A model generated the notes under the pieces. It did no database searches. It was not told where the DNA came from and saw nothing but the letters and a program-made list of their open reading frames with translations. Source: Rugalucina vietnamica (Eukaryota; Mollusca; Bivalvia; Lucinida; Lucinidae). From it: a stretch of DNA of 64,000 nt. Where the stretch lies: the NCBI GenBank assembly GCA_964017185.1, contig OZ024883.1:43206395-43270394 (forward strand). The letters run 5' to 3'. Of this stretch, positions 36,762-49,800 are shown one piece after another. The position numbers and the translations under genes are program-made. Positions within the stretch are counted from its first letter, which is position 1. Every line of letters begins with the position of its first letter.

Positions 36762-37224
36762 CACAAGTGACACTTGAGAATCAATCCTGACAACGTTTAT
36801 TTGCAAAATGGATTAAGATACGGTTATATGTAGCAAAAGTGTATTTTAAAGCATTTATTGTACCGAACCCCCTTACTTGCAACCACGAAATCTAATTACA
36901 CCGAAACACGATACACATGAGAAAGTGGATCGGAAGTAATCTATAGACGTTTGTGTGTCCGATTTATTCGTTTCGGATGCAGACATAATTATTAAATAGA
37001 ATGGTATTCTCCTTTTTGTATATGTAAAGCTGCAATACTGTGAAAAAATACAATTCGTGAAAACACACTTGGCTGTTGACATTTTGTCTGATCCCGTAAA
37101 TCATGTTCGGAAGATCCCGTGAAGACCTTCCGGTTGCCCCTAACGACATTACCAGCCGTGATGCAATCAATACTTTTAAAAGAACCAATTTCGATCCATA
37201 AAAATGGCTTTTCTTTCTAACCAA

Positions 37225-38442
37225 AACGAAACAGCATTGAATTGCGCAATACTGCTAGGGTGCTTCAACAGCACGGCAAAATGTTAATACATGTACATGT
37301 CGATCCCACTAAATTTACTTTCCTGCAACGGATTAAAACGACATGATTTTGATGGTCATCCAAACCAAATGCTCGCTATCTACCTCTTAATAAACGAGAT
37401 ATATATAGTTTCCTACAAAGCTACATAAAACAGCATGACCAATTTTGTCAAAATACGTCTCTTCTTTATATTAGAAGGCTAGAACACATTTTACCCGTTA
37501 AACCCCTTTCATTGATACCCTAATTAAATTAGAGTTAAATGTTGTTATCACTTTAGATAACAATCAGGTGTTTTAACAATGCAACGTGGGAACAAATATG
37601 TTGATAAAATCCATGAACTGTCTGTTTCAGTGGTTAGGTGGAAACTTTCCTCCGATTGACTATTGTATACCATGGGCCGCTACTTCTAGCTATATAAATA
37701 TATAGTTGTAAAACGGTGAAATTTCCACAATGCGGGTATAAAATATTTAATTATTATAAGATGATTAAACGTGTGCTAAGCTTTCACAAATATCAGAGCC
37801 TATGTGACTTCTGGTCGTTCGTCTCTCACTTATCAAAGCAGCATGTGACTACTACTTACTTCCTGAATGATTGTTTGTTTGAAATGATGCTTTACGTCCC
37901 AGTCAACAGCAATGGTCGCGTCGGGACTCTGCCTCCATTTTATGGCAAATCGATTTTATGGGAAATGCCACCATTAGGATGTCATGACACTCAAAATTTG
38001 CATCAAAAATGTAACAATCAAAGCAAACCAGTAAGGATTATATGTATGGATGATTTGACCAAACCACTTTTCCTGGGCAGGCTCAGACGAGCAGTTAATC
38101 AGTAATCAGATGGTCGGACAGAAGTTAAGAAGCTTTTCCTTGGTCCCAATGGGCGGGGGCCCATTTTCCCACCCGACCATCCTTTTGAATCCTGAATCAT
38201 TATTTCAAAAACAAAGTAACAACAATAAATAAACATTCTCATATTTAATTCAGGTATGATATATAAAGAAGCGGGCATACAACCAGAGACCTACAGTATC
38301 TAGTAACATGTAAATTACAACAGAAAAGAACAGGTTTCAAATGGCCAGAACAACTTAATGGGCAGCCTGATGCTTATCTTTAACAACATTTTAACATTTC
38401 AGCTGATGTAAAAGTACAAGTTCAAAGTATGTGTACAAGTAC
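37225..38442. other. Intergenic; a 129-codon frame of doubtful meaning
   Basis: The plus frame at 37716-38105 has no recognisable domain. Its TTGTTTGTTTGAAATG and TTTACGTCCCAGTCAACAGC strings resemble SINE ends, so it is more likely repeat-derived than a gene. Confidence 0.4.
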
Positions 38443-38693
38443 CATTACAAAAACTTGCCCATGAAATAAACAGAGATTTTTGAGCTTTTGAAATAATTTG
38501 ATATTTTTCTTATGTTTGCTCAAAACATACATTGTGGGTACATGTTAGAACCGCCTCGCCGAGTACCCACAATCTATGTTTTTTGGAGCAAAAATAAGTA
38601 AAATAGATATATCCCTGCATACCTCAGTTTTTTTTTTCTATACAAATGTGGGGTTTTAGGGGGTATACATTTCACGGACATGTTTTCCTGATG
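38443..38693 (+). repeat. Family A, copy A13, tip deleted
   Basis: CATTACAAAAACTTGCCCAT to TTTTCCTGATG; the tip reads GAACCGCCTCGCCGAGTACC, so the right half of the hairpin stem is gone. Confidence 0.8.
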
Positions 38694-41049
38694 CGTTACC
38701 GTTCATGCACCATATATTTGTATCGAAATTATAACTTGCTTTGAAACAGCACATTATGGCATCAATACGAAGTGAGAGGCGAACTATAATATTTTCCCTG
38801 TGTCATTTCCATTTAAGAGGTCGACCTTCTTTAACGTTTACTGCTTCTGTCTCCGATTAAATTTACTCGTCTTTATTACGTCAAATTCATGTTGAGGGTT
38901 TTAGTACCCAGTAAACAGATGATTATAAATACCATCTTTCATCCACCTCTATTATTATCTTCTAATTTCGCTCGTATCAAAATTTTATTATAGTATCGAC
39001 ATTCGGTTAGATATGCTCCGTTGCGGTAAATATAGTCCGTTGCCGGTACAGTTTTTGCTCTGAATAGAGACTCTCCTGTATTGGAGGAAATTTATGCCAA
39101 TCACGTGATTGATGCTCAGCCACCCGTTGCCCTTAGAAACACGAGTGAGCACCTGCATGAAGTATCATATTTTATAGACCATTTATAGCATTTTCTTTTC
39201 GCGTGGGAACCAGTAATTTCACTTTTGTGTGTTTAGCTAACATCACGTATCCACGAAAGCAATGAGTTGACATTTATTGTCCATTTGCGTTGCATAATTG
39301 GTCAGTATTGCAAATATTGGAAATAGAAATAGAGTTTTGATTCATACCAGGAGAAGTATTGAGTTCTGTTGCGAGAAAAATTGTTTCCGAGCTTTCTAAA
39401 TGGCCGAACCATACAATCATGATGGCCAGCTAGGGCAATTTAAATTGTCATTTAATAAGCAAAGATATGTTAAAGAAAATCTACAAAAATTAGTAGTAAA
39501 CAGCTCTTACCCAAATGACAGCTTTCCTCTGCCTAAACCTAATTTGTAAAGGGAAACGCAATGTTATAGTACAATGAATCTTATATGAAAGTACTCACCT
39601 CAATAAACAATAAGTTTCATCAAAATTAGATGAATATTAAGAAAGTTATGTTGGTTTTTGAATATTCCCTGATTTCTGTTTAAGGAGGCGGCCATCTTGG
39701 ACATTCATGAGGCTTTATGACGTCATAAAGCCCTAATTAAAATTGCATAATCAAGATTAATGGAACACTGTTCATATTTATCTGTAACTGTTTGTTTATA
39801 TGTTTTGATCTCTTGGTTTACTATCAATTTTGGTGATATTTTGCCATATTGATATTGAAATATAAAATTTATACAATGTTTTGATTTTTGCATATTCAAA
39901 ATGACGGCCAAAATTCACTTCGTTCCGAAAATATCAGATGCCAAGATTTCATTTATTCCTTGACCGATTTGAACAAAATTTGCACCAAAATGTTTGCTTT
40001 GATTAGATCTTTACTTTTAAAGGTATGTTGTTGACTATTGCGTTCCCATTTAATATAAAAATACAAAAAGAGGCAAAAGAACCAGAAACAGATACCGGAA
40101 TTAAAAGCATACGAAACGGTTCAACCACAACAATGGGAACGCATTGCGTCTATAAATTGACTCCTCCGCCAGCAAGGTATAGCCACGCCCACCCCTATTT
40201 CCTTAGACAAACATTGTGTTTTTGCACCTATATTTACCTGTAAAAAGCACGTGTTGGTTTGTTTGTCTACCCCACGTGTTGTCTAACCGTCATTGACCGT
40301 TAGCTAATGTGCTGATTTGAATGGTCAATATAAAATTAACATTAATGATGGGTGGTTTGACGGAGGACTCAATTACGTGTATAATCTTTGAATAACTAGG
40401 TAATGCTGAACCAAAATATCATAAACAGAAGCTCTTTCTGATCTTTAATCATATTATAGGTTGGACTGGTCTGCAAGTTGAACCGGGCCCCTGATTGACG
40501 AATCGAAACCTCACTATAAAGAAATATAGTTTACACATTAGCTTCATGATAAAGCAATAAAGAGACTGTTCTGGAAATCTCTGAGAAGTCAAACAATAAC
40601 ATAGAAGTAAATTGCAATGTGTTACATGGAATATCCTCAGACGCTTCGAGTGCACACTTACTATATTATGATTAAATGGTCTTAGGTTTGTCCTCAGTAT
40701 CGAAATTTTATTTCTATGTCTCTCCAATGCGTAAAGGAGACAAACCATTTTTTTTCAAATGATAGTGTAATAACTATCTAGATATAGATTTTTCAAACAT
40801 ATTTCCATAGACTTTGACAAGGTATTTTCCTGTTTCAAATTGCTTCTAGTTACTGGTATTTAGGCATTGGCTTAGGAATTCTATTTGCCTAAGGTTTGCC
40901 ACTACGATTTGGATTACATGTAGGACATTCAGTTACATCCCGATACAAAGAAAAATACGGCGGACATCAGAATATTTTGATAAGTACAATGTATATTGTC
41001 TGAGTTATGTGAAACTCGTGATATTTTGAACATGTCCTTAGTTCTGCAG
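38694..41049. other. Intergenic or intron of the 41.1 kb plus-strand gene
   Basis: Apart from the CRE palindrome at 39711 no feature was found. If the 41.1 kb last exon is real, its intron lies here. Confidence 0.4.
39711..39732. promoter_or_regulatory. Perfect 22-bp palindrome centred on a CRE (TGACGTCA)
   Basis: GGCTTTATGACG and its complement CGTCATAAAGCC meet at TGACGTCA, the consensus CREB/ATF site. It follows GGCGGCCATCTTGGACATTC, whose CCATCTTGG part resembles a YY1 site. No gene start was found beside it, so function is unproven. Confidence 0.35.
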
Positions 41050-41157
41050 GCTTACCGTCCACTCGGTCCACTTCATGACGGTATAGCTCGAAGTATCACG
41101 GAACACCGACATATCAAAGCATGGCTTGAATGGCTAAAACTAGAAGTCAGTCAGTGA
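41050..41157 (+). CDS. Candidate 3'-terminal exon of an unknown plus-strand gene
   Basis: After the acceptor TTAGTTCTGCAG the frame opens with GCT TAC CGT and gives 35 residues (AYRPLGPLHDGIARS..., ending LEWLKLEVSQ) before TGA at 41155-41157. An AATAAA follows at 41186-41191, as expected for a last exon. I could not find the upstream exons and do not recognise the product. The codons look protein-like, but one 108-nt exon is thin evidence. Confidence 0.4.
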   Translation, partial: AYRPLGPLHDGIARSITEHRHIKAWLEWLKLEVSQ

Positions 41158-41185
41158 CACGTAAAGTAAACGTACATTTATTTAC

Positions 41186-41191
41186 AATAAA
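41186..41191 (+). terminator. AATAAA signal after the 41.1 kb candidate exon
   Basis: AATAAA on the plus strand 29 nt after the TGA of the candidate last exon. Confidence 0.35.
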
Positions 41192-41739
41192 AAAACTAAG
41201 GAATTAAAAAAAATCAAGACAATCTGGTTCCAAGTATTTAATTTTAAAAATAATTAGCTGCAAATTAAAACTCATTGTGATCTATTTAAACATAAATACA
41301 TTTTTATTTACACAAAATGGGAACAGAAGTGAACCGCGTCTCGAGGACTTCGTTTTGATTTATCATAAGCAAAGAAAAAACACCATGCATTCGTCTTTCC
41401 ATACTAAATATGCTTGCCATTGGCATTATTGACATAAACGTCATATAAAATAATTTGCTGCTTACATAGTAAGTCTGAATATGAGTTTAGGGTATGATTA
41501 CAAAATCACCTTCTTCCATTTGTTTGATGTGTCTGACTAGCTCATACACACACGAAAATGCCTGATGTTTGGGAAATTGTATATATTTTCTTTGTGACAT
41601 AATAAAATTGTATCATACTCTTTAGCGTGTTCCAGTCAGAGTCCACGAAAACGAATATTATCACCACGAGGTTCACTTCTTTCAACATTTAACACGGACC
41701 ATGTGGTTATAATGGTGGCGATGGGTACGAAGCTGAGGT

Positions 41740-41786
<47 letters not shown>

Positions 41787-42620
41787 ACGTCGATTTCGCA
41801 CTGGGCAGCACTGGGCAGCCGCTTTCAAAGCAAAGTCGTTATAGTAAAATCTCCTATTATATCATGTGTAGTCATCCCCAATACAAACGTTTTACCATGA
41901 TCAATTTTCTTATCAATTCAAAATATCTACATAAAAAAGCAAATCGAGGGTGGCACATGTTTAGTATATAGTTGGGCTTATCTTTAGACGGAAAATGTCC
42001 ATCGGTATTCCGTTAAATCTCTCCAGGGAAGTGGAACGAGGTACCGAAGCGGAACGGAGTGACAGTTAGCCAGCTGATCTAGCTTATATTTAGCATTGTT
42101 TATTCAAACTTTCAAAATATGTAATGAACATAATAAAAATGTAAAACATTTTAATAACTAATTTTCCTACTTTTACTTTTGACTCCACAATACTCAACAT
42201 GCCAGATACTGTCACAATTATAACAAGAAATGGTGGGCAAGACATAAGGCTGTGAAGAACATCCACTTTTCTACAACATTGATCACTGTGAAGACCTACT
42301 GAAACAAAACGATACAACAGAAATTTCCGAGGACAAACTACTTATTTAACGAGACAGATATTAAGAGCATCACAATACATAACATCTATCAACACGTAAA
42401 ACAGAAAGTTTCTTTCTGTGTTACATTCAAGGGCCAAACGGAACTACCAAAAATAGTTTATTTATCAATGGGTTTTCATATTTACAAAAAAATCTTCGTG
42501 TTCTGTAGCATCAAGAAGGTGTACAATTAAAATAGAATCGCAACATTTTGAATAATTAAAATCAATACTTTCCCGTCGATGTCAATTATGACGCTGACTA
42601 AACATTGATTTTAAATTTAT
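41192..42620. other. Intergenic, poly-A run only
   Basis: No splice-flanked frames or shared repeats apart from the 43-base poly-A. Confidence 0.45.
41742..41785 (+). repeat. Poly-A run (about 43)
   Basis: Longest homopolymer in the window; length is likely unreliable in any assembly. Confidence 0.8.
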
Positions 42621-42812
42621 CAAATAAAATACAAAAGTTCGATCCTTTAACGTTCAAAGGGAGGTAGTACATACCATATTGCGCAATTTCGGGTACTGAA
42701 CTCTCATCAACCGGCGACGATAGCCAGAAACATGTAAATATACTGCAATTTCAAAACTTTACACAAGGGATGTCTAAATCAAAGTCACATGCCTAATCGG
42801 GGTCAAATAATC
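42621..42812 (+). repeat. Family E repeat, copy E3
   Basis: CGTTCAAAGGGAGGTAGTAC, CATATTGCGCAATTTCGGGT and ACATGCCTAATCGGGGTCAA match E1. Confidence 0.68.
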
Positions 42813-43099
42813 ATTAACAAAATCTTACACTGTATATCATATGGGCAATTCTCAAAAGAAACGCTTTATTCATTTTATTTTCAGAAGGCAAAAAGCGTAA
42901 GTTTCATCTAAATTCAAAGGTATTTTTACAAGACCTGAGGCCCAAAACAGGCACAATATACTCTGGCATTCTTTGTAAAATATGAAAACACATTAATGTT
43001 TATGTATTGGTAAGTCTTGACCCTTGTCATAAAGCATACTTAATAAAATACTAAATTGCTGTAGTTTGTTTAACAACATAAAACACAGTTTTAACATTT

Positions 43100-43378
43100 C
43101 ATCACGAAAACATGTCCGTGAAATGTTTACCCCCTTGAACCCCACTTTTATATAGTAAAACTGGGGTATGCAGGGGTATACATATTTTTCTTATTTTTGC
43201 TCCAAAACATAGATTGTGGGTACTCGTTAGAACCGCCTCAGCGAGGCGGTTCTAACGTGTACCCACAATCTATGTTTTGAGCAAAAATAAGATAAATATC
43301 AAAATTTTTCAGCTGAAAATTTTCATTTTTTTATAGCTCAAAAATCCCTGTTTATTGCATGGACAAATTTTCGTAATG
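43100..43378 (-). repeat. Family A, copy A14
   Basis: Full-length reverse copy just beyond the 3' end of the CNBD2-like gene; complete tip hairpin. Confidence 0.85.
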
Positions 43379-43809
43379 TATGCATGTTGTATTCGTTCTA
43401 TTTGGCGCAAACATGCACTTAAAACATCAAAGTTCAATCTTAAAATGCTCATTTATGGCAATTATTCTGTATTTGCGCACAATAAAACAAAACAACAACC
43501 CCAAATTTGAATACGTTTCCAGGTCAATAATTTGAATGTTTATAAAATTTTAGTATATATTCAAGTATTTTCGAAAATGTTGTAAATACTAAGTTTTGAT
43601 AAACCTACTCATGACTTGTGAAACACACCGAAATGACAGCCTCGCACAATGTGCGCTTATGCACAGACATTTAGATAACAATTCGTGTGTGCATACATGA
43701 GCATGCGCGCCTAATAGAACGAATACTCAACAATGATACAGTTCAATGTTACAACTTGTTGCCGTGACGTTAGTAAATATTGATACAGACATATCGAATT
43801 TGCCAGCTT

Positions 43810-43815
43810 TTTATT
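43810..43815 (-). terminator. AATAAA polyadenylation signal of the CNBD2-like gene
   Basis: AATAAA on the minus strand, about 85 nt after the stop codon at 43899-43901. It is the first one in range and implies a short 3' UTR. Confidence 0.5.
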
Positions 43816-43898
43816 TAGAATTGTGTCACTGTCCTTCATTTTCAATTGTTAGTCCTGACCAAGCCGTTTGCGGAGTGGCATTATTTAAGTTCCAGAGT

Positions 43899-46800
43899 CT
43901 AAGCCGATGACCCTCGTCTACATGCAGATGAACGACCTTCACCTTTGAATATGTCGTCCGGAGACAAGTGGTCCTGCAAGAAATGAAGTCAGAAATTATG
44001 ATAAGGTAATATTAAAGTCATAAGTACATGTAATTTGCAAGGCCTGCCCTTGTGAACTAGATGTTGCACTATCACAAGTACATCAGGATATCGTGAAATG
44101 TATACCCCATTGAACCCCACTTTTATATAGTAAAACTGTGGTATACAGGGGTATACCAAATTTTCTTAATTTTGATCCAAAACATAGATTGTGGGAACTC
44201 GTTAGAACCGATTGTTCTGACGTGTACCCAAAATCAATGTTTTGAGCAAGCATATCAAAAATATCCAAATGTTTCACTAGTGCTAAAAAAGTTGCAACGT
44301 ACATAACATACATGTATATGAAAATAAAAATGCATTTTAGAAACCATGGTAGAAACCTTTGTTTAAATGCGCCATGTACACTGATACATGTAAATTCATG
44401 TAATGCAATAATTTTTGACATTTAAAATCTGAATTATTCATTATTAAAAGACATGACAACAATGTGACAGTAGTAGTAAAATAGCTTTAACAAAGCATAC
44501 ACGTTCTGTTGTTTGTAAAAAGACGCTTTTTGCATGACCTTTTTCTACACCTTAAATATTCTAAGGATCATTACAATAGTTTTCATATATTGTAGACGTT
44601 TAACGTTAACCTAATTCAAAAGGATTTAGAATGAACATTTGAATGCCTCGAAGCATCAGGATAACATGTCTGTGCAATGAATACCCCCAGTATACCCCAC
44701 TTTTATATAGAATAACTGGGGTATGCAGGGGTATATTTATTTTTCTTATTTTTGCTTCAAAACACAGATTGTGAGTACTCGTTAGAACCGCCTCGACGAG
44801 GCGGTTCTAACGCGCACCCACAATCTATGTTTTGAGCAAAAATGAGAAAAATATCAAATTCTTTCCCATTAAATTTTCAATTTTTACAGCTGAAAAAATT
44901 CTCTGTATAATGCATGGGCAAATTTTCGTAATGATTACTGACTACAAGAAATTTGGCACAGAAAAAGTCCAGTCAAGCTAATGTCCAGGTAACATTTTTG
45001 CACTGTTCGAATTTTGCAATAGAATTTCGAGCAGTCGTTGTTTTAATTTTATAGGCTTTGTGCTTTTCTCTAAAATAATGCAAAGGATGGGCATATTCTG
45101 GATCTCAACGGTTATATATTAAATTCGAGTTCAGCACTGGATGTCTCACACAAAGGTATGTGGAAACTATTGCTGTGGTCCTTAGAACATTCTGAGAATT
45201 TAATTATATATTTTCTATAAAATACCAAGTAATGTACATTTGGAATCTGAAAGCAAATACGTGCACCAAGCATTGTCTGTGGTAAAAAGCTATAAGCGTA
45301 AAAATACAACCACTATCATACCGATTTGTTTGATCAAAAATGAAGAGGCCATCCAAAAGGATCATGGAAACATTCCCACCAAGCTGAAGGCAAACTAAGC
45401 TAACAAATCCAAAGATCCAAGGAGGAATTTTGTGGGCGATGGACAAATGGTTGTGTTGAATTAAATGATCAAAATGACAAGAATAATCAGCTTTCCTCCA
45501 ACAGATGACCATAAGAACAATTCTGCTAAAACAGAAAAATTAATGGTGTTTGGAAAATGTATAATGCAAAAGATCGTATAATAACGATTAAATAAAATCA
45601 CTCAGACTGCAAAGAATGCTTAGGCGAAGCGAAAGCAATGAACGTGTGATAAACTTAAGAGTGAACATTTCTCTAGAATATGATTCAAAATAAGTCTAAT
45701 TACGAACGACACCTAAAAGCGTAATATATGCGTGAAATAGAGGTGATAGATGTGAAAGATATTTTATTTACAACTGCATGACAACATGACGTCTCGTCGC
45801 TATTTCATAGAAACAGAGATTTGACGAATTGAAAAGGGATCATTTAATGACAAAAGTACTAGTATTTTCACGTACATGCCATATTTTTTTGTTATAAATG
45901 TAGGAATTGGGGTCAACTTGCATGTAGAAAAAGAACCACCATGATTGAAATTTTGACGACCCGGCATGAAAAACAATATTGCAGAAGGTTGTGAACAGAG
46001 GAAAAAAGCCAAACTTTACAAACTTTAATAGTAGGGTACTTCATAACAAGGAACCGTGAACTGCCTGATCATCAGGAAAACATGTCCGTGTAATGTATAC
46101 CCCCTTGAACCCCACTTTTATATAGCAAAACTGGGGTATGCGGGGGTATACATATTTTTCTTATTTTTGCTCCAAAACATAGATTGTGGGTACTCGTTAG
46201 AACCGCCTCGGCGAGGCGGTTCTAACGTGTACCCACAATCTATGTTTTGAGCAAAAATAAGAAAAATATCAATATTTTTCAGCTGAAAATTCTCAATTTT
46301 TCCAGATAAAAAAAATCTCTGTTTATTGCATGGGCAAGTTTTCGTAATGCACTAATTGAGTCATAATAAGCTTTTAATACAATATAAGCAAAGTCTTGTA
46401 TCTAAAGTTATAGAAGCAGAAGCAAATCATTGTTCCACTCACATTACTTTTAAAAACTCCAGTACTTGAATTATTGCAAACTTATCTGAAACAGCAACAT
46501 GCCTACATGTATTACATGTAAATCACCCATTAAGAAAACAGTGCCAAAGCACTGTTAATAAAGCAAACCTGCAGAGAGAATTTCTAGCAAAACGATTACC
46601 TCTACATGTGTTTGTTTTCTCTTATATTATGAAAAAGAAAAGTTTCTTCTAAATCTTGCACTTACGGCCTGAAAACAAAGTGTACGTCGGTTGTAAAAAG
46701 AAAACACGCCAGACATCGTCACTCACAAGACGTGATGCTTATATATATACATAAGAATGCTGTTATATGTATGTATACAAATGTATTGAACTGTCTGTAT

Positions 46801-49800
46801 ACATATATGTGTGTCGAGAAATTTCTAATAAATAAACTCACAAGACGTTATAACGTTAAATTGGCCATCGATAAGAAATAAGCAGGTCATGAGAAGATAA
46901 AACGGTTTGAACCCTTGATGGATATATGGTCCAACACACTCATATTTAATAATCCTAACACACGATTTAGCGTTAAGATGTTATGTTGATTATAACTGTA
47001 GTTCAAGTAGCTCTCATTAAGTCATGCTAGAAAAAGAACTCTTCCTCCAATTAGTATGTGTAAGGTATTGTGCTTCGTGCAACATATTTAAAACTGTATG
47101 TAGACATATGTTACATCAGGAAAACATGTCCGTGTAATGTATACCCCCTCAAACCCCACTTTTATATGGCAAAACTGGGGTATGCAGGGGTATACCTATT
47201 TTTCTTATTATTGCTCCAAAACATAGATTGTGGGTACTCGTTAGAACCGCCTGTTTTGAGCAAAAATAAGAAAAATATCAAAATTTTTCTGATGAAATTT
47301 TCATTTTTTAAAACGGAAAAAATCTCTGTATATTGCATGGGCAAGTTTTCGTAATGATAAACACCATGATTATTTAACATGCACATTGTGTTATATTATG
47401 CGAAGTGCTGATGCATGGTAATGATTTCCAAATTAATTATTTTGTTGCTCTTAGCTATCCATGCAAATGAATTTATACTTCAAAACACTCGACAAAATTG
47501 TGAGAAATATTAGGTATTGTTTTCTTACGTATAAATTGGACCAAAATTCACCTATGATCTCAACATCTGGAAATGACATCAAGTACTGTGTGTTACCCCA
47601 ATATGGCATGGTAAAAGCCCAGTACTTTTATATTACTGATCGTTCCAAAGCGATACTTCTGTCGAGGTTCCATTTGTTTTATGTTTTGGGATTAAATTTT
47701 GGGCTGTTTGAACCTGATGTACGTTTTCATATTTTTATTTAGGTTCGGCTGAGTGACCGCCTATTGGGAAATAGCTGTTCACTCGGTTGACGATATGTTT
47801 TCTAAGTATAAGTACATGTACCTTATTGTCAATTTAGTTTTTCCCACTCCGGTTTTTGGAGTGGAAATTTCTTTCTGATTGCTCTTTTCCTGATCATGGC
47901 CTACTTGATCATTCAGATGCGGATTTGTAGTCGTTGTCCGTATGCTTTTCTATACTACTGATGTAGACAATAGGTTAAAGTATGAATTAGAAAACTGTCT
48001 GATGTTTCGAAATCATGGTGAATTCGCCCATTGTACATTCAAACAATAAATCATAAGTAATAAGGTTGAACTATTACACCGTTTCCTCGAAATCTGTCAT
48101 CTCTCAATTCTAATATCTAATTTGCATTTAAAACATACAATAATATATGCATCACACGACTTGGTCGCCTAAAAGTTGTCTTTTGCTTTCGATTTTAAAA
48201 TAAACAAGATTGAATCTCGCTAGACCTTTCCGCAGGTCGTGTTCAATTTGAAATGTATAAATGGAACCCTAATTACAAGCATTTGATTTGGTTCAGTCAA
48301 CGCTGTTCAAAGCCGCTATACAAAAACAGGTGAGAATATTTATTAAACCATACATGTACAACTTGTTTTCGAATACTGACACCTTATTCACACCTCATTT
48401 GAAATACATACGTACATGTTCTTTGTAACTGGGTTTGAAGAATATACCAAACGGATGTCATTCAAGAAAGGGTCTCTATAGAAGGGGTCAAGAAACTATG
48501 CATTGATTTTTCCAATAATTAAAAACTCAGGTATGTCAAGTACCATATATACGGACAGTGTAAGAAGTTGGTAAACACTTACTCAAAAGTGAATTTATCA
48601 CAGTAAAAATCGTGAAAAGCCAATTAAAGATACGAAATACAATATAATAAGCAATGCATCATGTCAGCTTTACATTCATACAATTTTCAACAAAATAAAT
48701 TGTGCAATGTTCAAGAAAATTGTGAAAATGCACGAAAAAATGTGAAATGGACACTGTGGTACATATTAAGTCGAAACAGATATAAATTCCAAACTATAGT
48801 ACTATTATTAATAAAGACTGGATAATTTAGCATGTTCTGATATAGAAAAAATGAAAGAATTAATAATAGGATTATGGTAAATTGACATTAATTATAAATT
48901 TGAATGTATGTTTTATAGGTGAGTAAATATGAAACTGACATACAAGAATTTTGAACATAGGACAAAGATTCTTGACCCCTTCTAAAGAGACCCTGTTCAA
49001 ACTTATTCTACCGTTACAGATACTCACCCGTCTTGGCATGAATGCGCCTTGTTGTTTAGAGGAATTCCCTTTCGGCGTAGGCGACTCGGTCCCTCTCGTC
49101 ATTTCTAGGTAGCTCATGTACCCCTTTTCGATTTCCTCAAGCACCTTCTGGCTAGCCTCGTTCCATGGTCCATGTTCGTATGTTGACGACGGTTTTACTC
49201 CTAATTTCTTCATCATAATCGCCATTTCTTTCGCGCCATGTGCTCTGCTGCGAGCGTCTGCCAGTTCTAGATCAGACAGAGTCATGTGACCCGCCTTTGC
49301 TTCCTTCTCCTTTTGTTTCATTCGTTTTAATTGGTTCAAAGCTTCACTGTCTTGTAACATGTACGTCAGAAATTTCAAAAACGGGGAGCCCGATTCGTCG
49401 AAGCTTTCACTACGATGAATATACAAATATAAACGCATAGTCAGTCTCTCCCTTAGCACTTCCATAGCTCGTACTGAAAACTTTTTCGTGAAAAATCTCT
49501 GGAAGTTTTCTTTACTTAGTACAAGAACGCCAGCTTCTCTAGTGATTGTTGCATTTTCTAAATAGGTACCTAGCCCTAGTATAATTTCTGTAGCACCTGA
49601 AGATAACGAATCATTCTTTAGATTATTAATTCAGAAAAGAGCACATCGAAGACATCAAATGCAGAGGATTTATTTTGGCAAGAGAAATCCATGTATACAT
49701 TTTACGACCATTGAAAACTTTCTGAAAGTGGCTTGCAGACCGACAGAACCACAACATAAAGGCAAACGCACCTCGAAGTTTTTTCTTTTTTTTTTAAATG

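Noticed and set aside
37716-38105. 129-codon plus frame
   Set aside because: No domain, no splice sites, and SINE-end-like strings in the DNA; most likely chance in repeat-derived sequence.
47461-47742. 93-codon plus frame
   Set aside because: Mostly family C copy C3 translated; no independent coding evidence.
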